From Cryptomeria japonica (taxonomy: Eukaryota > Streptophyta > Pinopsida > Cupressales > Cupressaceae), in the NCBI RefSeq assembly GCF_030272615.1, contig NC_081406.1, positions 478,914,900-478,978,899 on the forward strand: a DNA stretch of 64,000 bases, in the 5' to 3' direction. The number at the start of each line of letters is the position of its first letter. The first letter of the stretch is position 1. The position numbers were made by a program, and so were the translations under genes. The notes beneath the pieces were generated by a model. That model saw only the letters and a list, made by a program, of their open reading frames with translations. It did no database searches and had not been told where the DNA came from. Shown piece after piece: positions 45,270 through 57,300 of the stretch.

Positions 45270-46472
45270 ATGGGGGAATACACTATGAGGTAACTTACTC
45301 ATCGACTCACTCAAACTGAGAAAGCCTATGATGAACTCAAAGTCAAGTATAAGGCCTCTCTGGCAAAAAGGAGAGAGTGTGCTAAGAAACTGATGGAGCT
45401 AATTGAAAATAGTTCCTTTGATGAAGTGGACATGGAAGCCCTAGTTGAAGAAGTTGAAAAACTGAATGAGTCTAATGCTAACCTAAGAAGGGAACTTGAA
45501 GGACTGACTATCAGGATGTGTCAAGAGCTTGAGAACTAGAGAAAAGCTGAAGATCTGGTAAAAGACAAAGATCATGATATCTCCAAGCTAAAGCAAGAAA
45601 TTAGTGCACTTACTGCTCATCTCCAAGAGAGCAAAGTGGAAAAAGAGGAAATGCAAGGTGAAATAAACATGGCTATTTCTAAGAATGCAACCTTGAAGGA
45701 ATCCAATGCTGCTATTACCAAAGAACTCACTGAGTCAAAGGAAATACTTGCCAAATTCAATAAGAGCACTGTTAAGCTAGAACAAAAGCTTGAATCAGCA
45801 AAACCAGTGAAGAATACCACTGGACTTGGTTTTTCTGGTTATGAGGAAGGTGAGACCTCTAGAACAAAATATGGAGCATCAAAGAAGCAACTGACACCAA
45901 AGGATAAAGGTAAGAAAAAGCTCAAACCTGTTTGCTTTAATTGTCTCAAAGAAGGACATACTGCTAATGTATGTAGAAATAAGGCTTACAATAACTTTCC
46001 TTACTTTCTAAACAACAAGCCTAGATCCAATAGATTCAATGGAAATTATTATGCATGCAACAAGTCTAAGCATAGAGAATTTGAATGCAGGTTTTCCATG
46101 CACAACACCGGAAGGTATCCTCAAAGGAGTCAAGGAGTCTTTCTTGAACCCTCTAGGAACCAGAATCCAAACCAGTTTATTACCTATAATCATCAGTCAG
46201 GAAGCGATGGCTATCAAGCGGCAACTGGATGGAGAGAAACCTATTTGATCTGTCATGGTAGTGCTCACATAGGTGCAACATGTAGAAGGAAGAATGGAAA
46301 CATAAATAATGGACCTTGGAGAGCACCTGGAATGGTTTGCTATCATTGCAACAAACCGGGACATACAACAAGATTTTGTAGAACTAGAAAGAATATATTG
46401 GATGATATACTAGTCACTCTGGAAGGAAAGATTGATGTTGAAACTATTCAAGTGGATATAAAGAAAACCTAG
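45270..46472 (+). pseudogene. gag-like coiled-coil zinc-knuckle protein, element L
   Basis: One frame runs from ATG 45270 (MGEYTMR) to TAG 46470-46472, about 400 codons, with in-frame stops at 45291-45293 (TAA) and 45537-45539 (TAG, probably an old CAG). Residues about 10-190 are charged and heptad-like (KLNESNANLRRELEGL, DISKLKQEISALTAHLQESK), typical of a coiled coil. Four knuckle sites follow: CFNCLKEGHTANVC (intact), YYACNKSKHREFEC (first C lost), YLICHGSAHIGATC (degenerate) and CYHCNKPGHTTRFC (intact). This fits an RNA-binding particle protein. It differs from the single-knuckle Copia gags nearby. 46473-46991 has no convincing gene. Confidence 0.82.
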
Positions 46473-46991
46473 AAAAAGAAGCCATAAGAAGTGTCTCTAG
46501 AAGAACCAGTTTTTGCACCTGGTGTGGAAATCTCTGAACCGGCAAACTAAGCTACAGGAAAGCTTAGGGGGAAACAAATCCATAAAATATTTCGAACCCC
46601 CAGTTTACATTGGTAAAAGACCTTAACCGATATGTGATACCTGTCAATTGGCGGAAGACCAGAGACGATAAAAGGCAAATTAGGGTTTACACCCTAATGA
46701 TGGAGCATTTATTATGGTAGGTGGAGAATTCATTTAAAAGGGATTTTCAAATCATTTTCACTTATCATTTTTTGAGTGAAGAAGTTTTCAAGTGCAGAGC
46801 GCCAAAAGATGATTTGTCTTGCAATTCAGAGAGATTTCAAAACCTTGAAGAAGAATCTAAAGATAACATCAATTGGTCAAGTGTAGAACTCGAAGTGATA
46901 ACCCAACAACTAAAGTGGTGAGTGGCAAAGCAGAATTTGTAAGCCCTAAATCTCAACTTTCAAAGGTATTTTTTGAGTTTCTCTGTTTATC

Positions 46992-49900
46992 ATGGCTTCA
47001 ACATTGCACTCTAGTTTTAGTGCACCTGTTGATTCAGTAGATTTCATCCAACGAAAGGCAAAATATAATGCACTATCCTAGATACCCGCTGGTGTTATAG
47101 TTGAGGAAGGTATTTTGGAGTACTTTGACTATAAAATTGAAGACCTAGGATCTCTTGTGATCCATTCTCAATTGAGTTTTTTCTACGGAAAGGACAAGAA
47201 GATCAAACCAGAATTCAGCATCTTGGAAAAGAAGAAGCTTCACAATGCAGTCTATTTCCTTGAAAAATTCATAGATGATCACATCCGCATCATTCTAAGA
47301 AGAGTGTACAGTGACAAAATGTATTTGGAATAGACACATGACATCACACTGGAAGAAATTCATGCTGTCACTGGTTTCTATAGCGTTGGAGAAGTGCCAA
47401 GCCTAAGGAAGATTAGCAAGACCGAAATGACCAAGCTCACCGGTTCTGTAAGCGACCAACGGGGAATGACCATCAATACCATCAAGGACAATCTAGTCAA
47501 GTATGCCTGCATGGTGATAGGTTACCAGACATTCCATGTGAGTAGAATTAACTCTATCTCTGTTATAGCGGTAAATGTTGGCTACAGGATGATCATGGAA
47601 GATGCCTCATTTGATTTATGCACCTGTATGCAAAGGCATCTACTAGTGAACCTGAAGTCAATCAAACAGGACAATGCCTTGAGATTTAAATTTGGACAAG
47701 TATTGGTTGGATTGTTCTTCTACTTCCAAGGCTACTTCCCAGGAGTCAGTGATATTCAGTGGTCTGTTGACCAACCGGTTACAAAGAAAATCAGGGAAAG
47801 TCTTCAAGCGGTTGGAACCAATTATCCTGAAGTCCTGAACAAATACTTTGATGAGTTCAGATGCAAGATGAGACAAAGGTTGAGAATATCTGGTGATAAT
47901 GTCAAGAAGTATGAAGAGGACATCTGCTTTATCATCAAAGTAGATGAGTGCATAATGGAGGCTGTTGAGCCCAGAAAGGAAGAAGTGGAGCCTATGGGTT
48001 ATGAGGTGATGTATGACATGCTAGATGGGTATGATTCTACCCTACTTACCTCACTGCTTGATCCTAAAATTAAGAGAACCAGCATCTATTTGGAAAGGGT
48101 TACACTGGTTGAGGAGCCCTCTATGAAGAAAGGAAAGGCAGTACTATTTGTATCAGCACTGGTTGCTTTAGCAAGTCCTAAAGTGACCAAGTGGTCACCG
48201 ACAAAGAAGAAACTGGAAGTTGCACCTGCCAAAGTTTTTGAGAGAAAGAGGAAGACAAAAGGCAACACATCAGACTCAGAAGATACAAAATTTGAAGAAA
48301 AGCCTAAGAAGACTAGGCAAACAAGAAAGAAGACAAATACAACCAACAATGAACCGACATCATCAGCACCGGTAAATATTGATATTTCCTCTTACAAACC
48401 TTTGACACATTGTCAAAGAACTATTAAGAACATTAGGAGAAAAGTGTTGAGTGATTTGGCAGATTGTTTTGATGATTTCAATGATAATGAGAAGGAGGAA
48501 GTAGAATAGGAAGTCATTCAATATTTATGTATTAGTGACCGGTCGCCATCAGAAATTAAATATGTGACACCGAATTCTTTATATAATTCTTTAGACAACA
48601 AATGGCACATTTCCATAGAAAAGGAATAGGAGATAAGAGAGGAAATATTTGCTCAACATTTTCCCAATGTGTTTAATTCTGAACTTTATAAAGTTATGGA
48701 AAAATATAAAGGCCTCTTCTTTATGTGAAGAAGGAGACTCTTGTTGCTAGAAGGGAAAGTCCTTGAGGTGGTAAAAGATACCCACTCTCATGTGCAGGCA
48801 TCTCTGAGATTGCACCAAGTGTCTGAAGCCAACAAAAAGGTTGAACAAGAACCAAAAATAGCAAAACTAGATGAGGTGTATAACAGTGAAGGAGAACATG
48901 TCACTAAGAAAATGGACCCTATTGATGTTGATGCTTTGGATGGTAAAGATGTTACTATGGATACACCAATAGAAATGATGGGACATGAGAAACATGATGA
49001 AGAGAAGAGAAAAAGGGAAGAGGAGAAGAGAAATGAAGAAGAGAAGAGAAAAGGGGAAGAGAAGAGAAAAGAGGAAGAGAAGAGAAAAGAAGAGGAGAAG
49101 AAGAAGAAGGAAGAAGAGAAGAAACAGGAAGAGGAGAAGAAGAAGAAGGAAGAAGATAAGAAACAGGAAGAGGAGAAGAAGAAGAAGGAAGAAGACAAGA
49201 GATAGGAAGAGGAGAAGAAGAAGAAGGAAGAGGAGAAGAAATAAGAAGAGGAGAAGAAGAAGAAGGAAGGGGAGAGGAAAGAAGAAGAGAAGCAGAAAGA
49301 AGAAGAAAGGAAGAAGGAAGAAGAGAAAAGAAAGAAAGAAAGAAGTTGAGGAGCAGAAGAAGGTAGAAGAAGGTAAGCAAAAAGCTAAGGAAAAGGAGGA
49401 AGCGGAAAAGAATGTACATGTAGAGACCCCAAAGGCAACCGGTGGTAAAGCCAAATCGGCTGACATCACCAGTCCCATTGACCTTTAGTCTACAAATGAA
49501 ATGGAGCTACTGCAAAGTATTAAGCTTGCTCAAAAGCGACTAGAAGCACTAAGGAGGAAAAAGGAGGAAGATGTGATTCAAACTGCAGTGGAAACTCTCA
49601 CCAGTTTGATTCTCGGTACCAATCTTCCAAGTACCGATTCCTCTCTAGCTCAATTAAAGCTCCTATGCATAGTTGTAGAGGACCAAGGGCAATGTCTAGA
49701 AGATGTTGTTGAAGACAATGATCAAAAGAAGCATCAAAAGGCTCTCAACACTGCCATGGTGAAGAAGTTGAATGAGCTATGGTCCAAACTTTAGAAGGCA
49801 CAAAAGGACATAAGAGATGCTTTGGATGAGGGGAATCTGCTACTCAATAAGATATGTCAACCTCATCTATTTTTTGATGATGTGCTTGCTCAGAAAGACA

Positions 49901-50286
49901 AACTACAAACTGATTTGTAGACATACATAAGTGCCTTCAAGATGCCCTATGATTCCTTCACTGCATATGGGCAAACTGTTCACCGGTTTCAACTCTAGTC
50001 AACAAGAATAGAGTTAGAGATCAGCAACTGAACACGAGACTTGCAGGAACTCCAACTAGGTCTACTACCCAGACTACAAATACTTCAAAAATGCTATCTC
50101 AATCTGGATGCCTTAACGATCACTCAAGAGATGAGTACCTTGGACGCCATGGAGGAATAGGCATCCCAGATGCAAATGGAGAGTCAGGTTGCTACCTCAT
50201 TGCTTGAGTCATGGTCTTTATCCATGAAGACATTTATGCAGGACTTTAAATCAACTTTTGACAAGTTTCACTCTTTATTGTCATAA
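46992..50286 (+). pseudogene. ORF2 of element L, about 1,100 codons, unknown family
   Basis: It starts at ATG 46992 (MASTLHSSFSAPVDSVDFIQ) and stays in one frame to 49348, then shifts by one base inside a K/E-rich tract and continues to TAA 50284-50286. In-frame stops lie near 47079 (TAG), 47331 (TAG), 48507 (TAG), 48627 (TAG), 48726 (TGA) and 49203 (TAG). The N-terminal 350 residues look folded: THDITLEEIHAVTGFYSVGE, then NLVKYACMVIGYQTFHVS, LRFKFGQVLVGLFFYFQGYF. A basic linker, an extreme EEKKK tract (48990-49340) and a helical C-terminus (MELLQSIKLAQKRLEALRRK) follow. The layout resembles ORF M. No polymerase, nuclease or integrase motif is seen. Confidence 0.72.
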
Positions 50287-50550
50287 ACTCTTATGATTTA
50301 AATGATAATGGAAACAAGGGTTATTCAGCTGTACTTTGTCATTGTTGGTAAAGGGGGAGTAGTATTCTGTATTTAAAAATTTTGATGCATGTTATTTATA
50401 CTTTCATGTTTATCTCTGTAAGGGAGTAGTATACATTGTATTTTATGCAAAAGGGGTAGTGTATATGATTAGGGGGAGTAATTTTGATTATGGTATATTT
50501 TTGTTGTAAAACACTTAGATGTCAAAATTTTCCAAGTGTTGCCATCAATG

Positions 50551-50564
50551 CCAAAGGGGGAGAT
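50551..50564 (+). promoter_or_regulatory. Polypurine tract, element L
   Basis: CCAAAGGGGGAGAT sits directly before the TG of the 3' LTR. Upstream ATCAATGCCAAAGGGGGA matches element A near 8225 exactly. 50287-50550 is the non-coding 3' region with GGGGGAGTAG-like purine words. Confidence 0.9.
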
Positions 50565-51767
50565 TGTTGGCATTTTTTATGTTTATGTTGTGATTGTCAT
50601 TGATGGACACACACTTGCTTTAAGATCACTTTTTATGTATGAGTTATGCTCAACCGGTATTTGTTCCAAACCGGTTTTTTGTATTATAGTCTTTAGGCCA
50701 TCGGTGTTTTGCAGAAAGTGTTTACCGATCTCAAGCAGTATGAAGACCTCAAGTGGTTTGAGGATCTCAAGCAATACAAAGGAACTACAATGACAGTTAT
50801 CATTTTCCCAGTCTTCATTTTTGGACAACCGGTAATCGGTTTAATGTTTGAACTAGTATTACTCTGTGATGAGTTACCAACCAGTAATCCGTAAAGTTGT
50901 ATGAACCGGTAATACTCTGTGATGAGTTACCAACTGGTATTTTTGTGATGAGTTACCATCCACTGACACTTTGACGATGATTTTGTGTCATGTTATCAAA
51001 TGTGTCTAGATGCAATGAACCTAGGAACTTGCAATGTAATCCTATTGGACCAACATGAAATAAGATTCCTCTTAAGGACATCATGTCTAGGGTTTTAATA
51101 GGTGTAGCTATTAGGGTTTTTTGTGGTTGATGAGTTTTTGTATGTGAGATCTTAGAAGAGAAGATCAAGTCTATGTGCTGTAACAGATTGGGAATTTACT
51201 GAAGACTGAAGTAATACTGAAATGCATTAGCAATGAGCTATCATGGATCTAACCAAGTAGACTATGCTATTTGCTAGATCATTCACTTGTTGATTACTCA
51301 CATCTTCGACAAGTCTGAAACCCATAACTGGGTAGGCCCAGAAAATCCTTTGTAAATCCTCTAACAAGGTGGTTCACATCCATGGATTTGAAATCCTCTC
51401 ACAAGGTAGTCTTTAATCAGACTTATCTCCTAACAGAGATTGAGATTCCTAACAAGATTTGTTCTGGTGAAGAACATTGTATGACCTTAACTGGTCTGAC
51501 CTTAATCGATCTGGTTACTATTCTACAGATAGTTACTTGTGAGTTTCATCTCACCATGGTTTTTTCCATTTGGGTTTCCACATCAAAATTTCTTGTGTTA
51601 TGGTGATTGTGCTTCTATGGATGAATGCCTTATTTGCTATTTGGTTTGCATTTGTGTTAACCAGTTTGTTAGTAAAATTATTATACTGGTTTATTGCTAA
51701 ACTATTTAAGTGTTTAAGTTCAGTATTCTTTGGTATACTAATTCACCCCCCCCTCTAGTATTCATAA
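50565..51767 (+). repeat. 3' LTR of element L
   Basis: 1,203 bp, parallel to 44029-45219 with scattered substitutions. It ends TAGTATTCATAA where the 5' copy ends TAGTATTCATCA. CTCTA follows at 51768-51772. Confidence 0.92.
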
Positions 51768-52029
51768 CTCTATAGAATTTCACACCCTCTATCACCATCC
51801 TCATGGCTTCTACAATAATCTCCTCATCCACGGTCATCATCTGGGTCCCCACCAAAACTTTTTCATTCTTCCAATTCTTAATAAAGTGTTTAGTGACCGT
51901 AAGATCTTTCCCACTAAGCCTCTCCATAAAAACACTTAAACCTCCCTCCTGTAGAATATCCCAAACCTCAATGTTCTTCTTCCATTCCAAACAAGAGGTT
52001 GGTTTGAACCTTTTTTTGTTCCCTCCCAT
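51768..52029 (-). pseudogene. ORF M, N-terminal part (split by element L)
   Basis: The minus-strand frame starts at ATG 52029 (MGGNKKRFKPTSCLEWKKNI) and contains KHFIKNWKNEKVLVGTQMMT, VDEEIIVEAMRMVIEGVKFY. It leads in frame through CTCTA into 44023-43339 once L is removed. The VDEEIIVEAM---G-KFY pattern lies at the place where ORF2 of L has LEEIHAVTGFY. Before the insertion the frame was at least about 320 codons. 52030-52203 holds no recognisable gene; it is the leader of M and the 3' end of the LINE. Confidence 0.65.
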
Positions 52030-52203
52030 TTTTCCTTTGCATTCATTGAATTTCCTACTCTCATCTCTGATTCTTCTTCTCTAGTTTCTATTGTTGCCCT
52101 GAAAAATAGCTATGAATATGTGCCAAGTTATTATGATATGCCACTTAAATAAATGCCCATCACCATCATTGTAAGCCTTCATCAAAATAAGTGGAAGAAG
52201 CAT

Positions 52204-53752
52204 TTATAAATTATGATTGATGATACCACATTGCCTCATCTGGATACAGTCTAGATCGAACAAGGATTTTGCTTCGCATGCAAGTTTTCTCTCACCATTA
52301 ATATTAATGATTTCTTTATTTTGGTAGGCTAGGTTGGCGGCCCAGTCAGCACATGAATTAGCTTCCTTGTACACATGTGTGAAAATACACATATCAAATG
52401 TGTCACTTAGTTTCTTCACTAGTTTAATTGCATTGTTTATTGACCAAGATGGAGGGAACTCCTTGTTCAAACAGTTTATTATATTCAAAGAGTCTCCTTC
52501 ACACCAGACTCTGGTGTAGTTGGCTTCCTTTGCTAGGACCATCCCATGATAAGCTATCATAACCTCAACAACATGATTGGTTTGATTTCCTATAGGTATG
52601 CATTTAATGATTTTGTATTTTCCCCATTCATCCCTTAGGACCACACCACATCCCGCATTACCAAGGTTACCCTTTGAAGTGCCATCAAAGTTGATTTTTA
52701 TCCAACCATTGGGAGGACATTCCCATTTCACACCCTCTCTAGGATTAGTTTGAAAGTAATCGCATCCCTTTAATCTCCAATTCTTGAAGATAATTTGATC
52801 ATCCTTGTCTTGAGGGTTAGCAATACCACCTATAATATTTATATTTTCCAATAGGTTTTGTTTTATTTTCTCAAACACAATTTGAGCCTTAGACACCTTC
52901 TCTCTGAATGCTCTTTCATTTCTCTCTTTCCATATTCCCCAGCATATATGGGGTAGGGCTAATTTCCATAACAAAATTGTAGACTTATTCCTTGAGGGGT
53001 GCTGCCAAGAATTAAAAACCTCTTGAACTGATTCTGGGAAACTCCAATTGATATTGAAGTTATCCAGACATCTTCTCCAGATATTAGTAGAGAAGGGACA
53101 ATGAAAGAGTAGGTGGTTAATGGTCTCCTCATTTTGCATACAAAGAAAACAAACACTAGGCATACAAATACCTCTTTTTCTAAGGTTATCAATAGTTAGA
53201 ATTTTATCTTGAAGGGTTGTCCAAAAGAAAATATTAATTTTAGTAATTAGGCCTTTCACCCAAGCCTTAGCCCAACAAGGACTATCCACTTTAGAAAATT
53301 GTTGATAATAAAGAGAGGCCACAGTAAAATTACCATTTGCTGCAAGTTTCCAAATTAATTGATCTTCATCTTCCACCACCACCATGGAGTTCATTATTTT
53401 GTTCAAACTACCCAGGGAGGGATCAACTTGGGATAAATCCTTCCACTGTCCATCTCTCTAGTAGTCACCCACCATAGAGCCATATTTTTCCTTGCATTGA
53501 TTCTGAAATCTACTCCAATCAGGACTTTCACTCAATGGGGACTCGAGCAACCAGGAGTCTTTCCAGAATTTGATAAGGTTTCCTTTCCCCATCTTCTATT
53601 TCACACCTTTGGCAATTAGATCTCTTGTTCTTGAAACATTTTTCCAGATATTAGTTCCAACTGGGATATCTTCTGCATAGAGGAAGCTTAGAAGAGTAGG
53701 ATAATGTATTTTATACTTGTTGTCCCATATCAGTTTCCATTCTCCCTGGTTA
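52204..53752 (-). pseudogene. LINE ORF2 C-terminus (zf-RVT and RNase H), 5' truncated
   Basis: 53406-52204 is open for 400 codons. First comes the reverse-transcriptase zinc-binding domain of plant LINEs (KINIFFWTTLQDKILTIDNL, then CFLCMQNEETINHLLFHC near residues 86-103). A plant RNase H follows, with IKINFDGTSKGNLGNAGCGV near 232-251, VVEVMIAYHGM, WCEGDSLNIINCLN and CADWAANLAY, giving its acidic residues. Upstream 53752-53407 continues the same protein with GNLIKFWKDSWLLESPLS but has two TAG stops that look like TGG changes. It is cut by the CACTA element at 53753; the reverse transcriptase must lie beyond the transposon or be lost. Confidence 0.88.
53750..53752. repeat. Putative CACTA target duplication TTA, left copy
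   Basis: CACTA elements make 3-bp target duplications. TTA precedes the CACTAGTAC terminus; the partner copy would lie beyond the window. Confidence 0.5.
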
Positions 53753-54170
53753 CACTAGTACATTCAGGTCAAAATTTCGATGGCAAATCGTCATAATTCC
53801 GACCCAATTTCGTCGCACTACTGACAAAAAAGTTGTCAAAAACTTTGTGTCAGAAGTTTAGACTATCCTTGTGGTCATCACAATTCTGACATCACCTCCA
53901 AACTTTCTGATGGCTGCCATGGATGCTCATACCCTAAAAGAATACCATCGTGATCTCGGCCTATCGTCAAAATTCTAACTCCAAAGGATAAAATTTTGAC
54001 AGAGGAGTGTCATCAGATGCACAGCATCCTCGTTGAAACTCTTTTGGAGTCTGTTGTAATTATGATGGCCTCCAGGAGAATTCCGATGAGGATGTTGTGC
54101 ATCCGATGACACTCCTCTATCAGAATTTTATCCTTTGGAGTCGGAATTCCAACGGTAGGCCGATTTTTCG
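53753..54170. repeat. CACTA subterminal repeat region with 75-bp foldback
   Basis: About nine copies of a short word like GTC(A/G)GAATTC(T/C)GAC occur in both orientations. Two arms, 53957-54031 and 54087-54162, are inverted copies of each other with several mismatches and a 55-bp loop. In known CACTA elements such repeats bind the accessory protein TNPA. Confidence 0.82.
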
Positions 54171-54199
54171 GAATTTTTTTTTTTATAGAAAAATATTGA

Positions 54200-54385
54200 C
54201 ATTGGTATCTCTCTTCTATCTCTCTTCTCTATCCCTCTCTACTATCTCTCTTCTCTCTCCCCTCTCTAGCTCTCTTTCTCCATCCCTCTCTTCTTCTCTC
54301 CCTCTCTACTTCTCTTTCTCTACCCTCTCCCGGTCATTATCTCTTCCTCCCACCCTCTCTCTCTCTCTCTCTCACCTCTATAGGT
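54200..54385. repeat. Polypyrimidine (TC-rich) tract
   Basis: Nearly pure C/T sequence built on CTCTCTCT and TCTCTTCTC. The long frame across it encodes low-complexity serine and leucine and is not a gene. Confidence 0.92.
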
Positions 54386-57300
54386 CTCACCTTCCATTCC
54401 TCCATCACTACCCATGTTGTCAAGTTGCAAGATATTTCCCAAAGTACTTGGTTGCTAGGGTTGATTTTCTTAAGTGTTGGAGTTGGAGTTAGATGAGTCC
54501 TGCATGATTAAGCTGTATTAAGTGATCAAGTCACCAAGATCTCAATTGTAAACATGACTAGGTTCTAGGGTTTTAGGGTATAGCATAGGTCAAGATTGAG
54601 GTATGGTGGTCAAGAATTACCTTCCAATGAAAAAAGACATCCAAATGATGAAGAATGAAGGCGATGAACTCATAGAAGTTTGGAGGAGATAATTTGACTA
54701 AGTTAAAATTTTGTTTAAGTCATGGTCATGATACTAGCTTGCTCATCAAGAGAAATTTGTGCGAATGAACCCTAGAAATGTGCCCATGCTAGAGAAGCAA
54801 GAATTCCAATAAAACCTAAGGCAATGCTAGTAAGGGGTCAAAATTAAAGAATTAGGGTACAAAAATTTTTTTTTGGCTAAGTCAAGATGTTGCTCAAGGA
54901 TGACCTAAATCATGGAGTGTAAATCAATCATGAAACATGAGAATGGATAGGTCTTGAACCAAGCAACGTAAGTCCCCCTTATGATTCCAGTAGATATCAC
55001 ATCACAATCATTGAGTCTATTTGCAATATAAAGTCAAGACCTGACTATTGGAATCTTGGAGTCATCCCATTTGATCACGTAGTTTAGCACTTGGGAGGAT
55101 TTTGTTCAAGAGAGGATAGAATACTTAGTATTTTATTTTGTGTTGCATAGTGCATAAAAAACACATCAACAGAAACCATTGAAAGGTTTGGTTAAAGCCT
55201 TCGAATCACAATCTCTACGAGAAGCTATCAAGAGTGCCCAGAATTTGGAAACTTTAGTATCCAAGAACATAATTCATAAGGCACAACTTTTAGAACAACC
55301 ACAGAAGCCTATCAATGTAATATTTTATTTACCTTGGATATGTTTTATCCTAAGTGTGATATTCCACTATTAAAAAGCTTAATTAGGTAATATTTTTACT
55401 TAGGTAGAATAAGACAATGAGTTGCACATTCTCCTTCTTTGATTGAGATTCTACTTTTTCCTTGTCACAAATTTGGAAACTTGGATAAGCAATTTCTTTT
55501 TTTGGTTTTCTACCTCTTCATGATCCTCATGGATTTGGAATCTTGGAAGCTATATATTGTAGGTTTTTCCTCAATTAACATATCAAATGAAACTATTGTG
55601 AGCTTTCATATCTTAACATACCAAGGGCTTAAGTTTGGGGATGACAGGGGGATGACGAAGGGGGCAGGGTGCGATGCAAATATATATACAACTTAAAAAA
55701 TTAATTATAAAAGGATGTGTATAGAATAAGTATAACAACTGTAAATAAAACTTTGCCACACTATGTAAATTTTACAATAAACATTAAAAATATGTCAATG
55801 ATTGCACTGAAATTTGAACATTAACAATGGTGGTAGAGTTTTGGAACTTTTGGAACAAACTAAGAATAAGTATAAGAATTGCAGATGAAACTTTGGCATA
55901 CTAAGTGTTTAAACTAGTCAACATACAAAAAATGGAAATGATTGCATTAACAATAAGAATGGTGGGTAGAGGTTTGGGGTTAATGGGTAGTGCCCCTTGT
56001 GGGGGGTTTGGGGTAGAGCCCCCATCAAGGTTAGGGGGCATTACCAAACCTTTAATATGGATGACATTTTCACAATAATTTCACCATTTTTGTTTAGAAT
56101 TGGAGTTTATAATTGGGGGCCATGGGAGACTCATGGGCATCCTCAAGATGGTCAAGAGACTCCTTGTAGTCCCTAGGACATCCCTAAGTGGTGCGGCAAG
56201 GGGATCTTTCCCCTAAGTATTGCATCCTGAAAAAATAAGGATTTTGGAGGGGGGGAAGGGGTCCCATGTTTCAATGGTTTCAAAAGATTCTAAGTTTTTT
56301 TTTTATCATCATAACAAAATATACTCCTCTTGCATCCTTGGATGATTTGAAAATTGAAAACAATTTGACAAGAAAAAACTAACTTCTAAAGTTTAGACTT
56401 AGTTTTCTTTTTTTATCAAAGTCACTACAACATTTCAATGATCAAAGTAGCTTTTTTTTGGTGGTTTCGAAGCATCCAAAAGCCTTGAGAAATTCAATAT
56501 TATCTTTCATTCCACCAAAATTGGAGATCAAGAAGCATGCTCACAAGCAAGGATTTGTTTGTAACTTAAGGCAATCGACTAGTTTTTGGGGCATTTTTAG
56601 GTCTAAAGAACCTATCATTGTGTCAAAAAGGCCCATAAGACCCCATTTTCATCTAAAACTTGTCTCTTTTGGTCGTAGAAGCATTTAAGGAAAAAAAAAA
56701 TCACACAACCAATGATATGCCTATACCATACATATTTGAGTTAAAATAAAAATAAAAAATTGACAAGGTTTGGAGACCATTGAACAATTTGGGAGATTGC
56801 TAATACATACACTCAATTTATAAAGTCTCAATTTGATGTACTTAATCTTCGAGAGGCCTATACAAAAGCATTTTGTAATTGTGAACTAAGATAAATTTCC
56901 ATTTTTGGCAGTTTTCATCATGGATTATGGTATTAAATTCCGACATTCTATTGTCAAGATAAATTTAGAGAACCATTTGTACTCGAAATAAGGGATAGTG
57001 AAAAATTACACTATGTAGGATCTCCTACCTTGTCTCATTGAATTCATTCCTACACCAAGTGACTATGAACAAAAGCGTAGGTATTTAACAACAATGACAT
57101 GATCCATGGACTAGTGATCCTCCTCTTGATACTCCATCTACAAATGAGAACATCTCTTATACACATTGCTACTTCAAAATTAAAAGTTGCTTCTTCTAGA
57201 ACTTTCCATGATTCTTTGCAATAGGATTATATGTCTTCTAGATTCACCCCACTAGGACACATTCCTATCAAGCATCTTTACTTTTTTGAAAAGTAGACCA

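Larger units (their letters stand above)
44029..51767 (+). mobile_element. Non-autonomous LTR retrotransposon L with gag-like and giant unknown ORF
   Basis: 7,739 bp, TGTTGGCATT to ATTCATAA (one base from the CATCA end of the 5' LTR), flanked by CTCTA. LTRs are 44029-45219 (1,191 bp) and 50565-51767 (1,203 bp). A full primer binding site ATTGGTATCAGAGCC lies at 45220-45234 and a polypurine tract at 50551-50563. The internal region codes for a coiled-coil, four-knuckle gag-like protein (45270-46472) and a second ORF of about 1,100 codons (46992-50286). No reverse transcriptase, integrase, RNase H or protease motif was found in any frame. Movement would need enzymes from another element. Confidence 0.9.

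Noticed and set aside
48788-49478. Minus-strand serine- and leucine-rich frames
   Set aside because: Antisense of the K/E-rich tract of ORF2 in element L.
54097-54492. 131-codon frame rich in S and L
   Set aside because: Translation of a polypyrimidine tract in the CACTA subterminal region.
55179-56688. Short plus-strand frames between 55179 and 56688
   Set aside because: No motif, low coding character and stops all round; not enough to call TNPA or captured genes.
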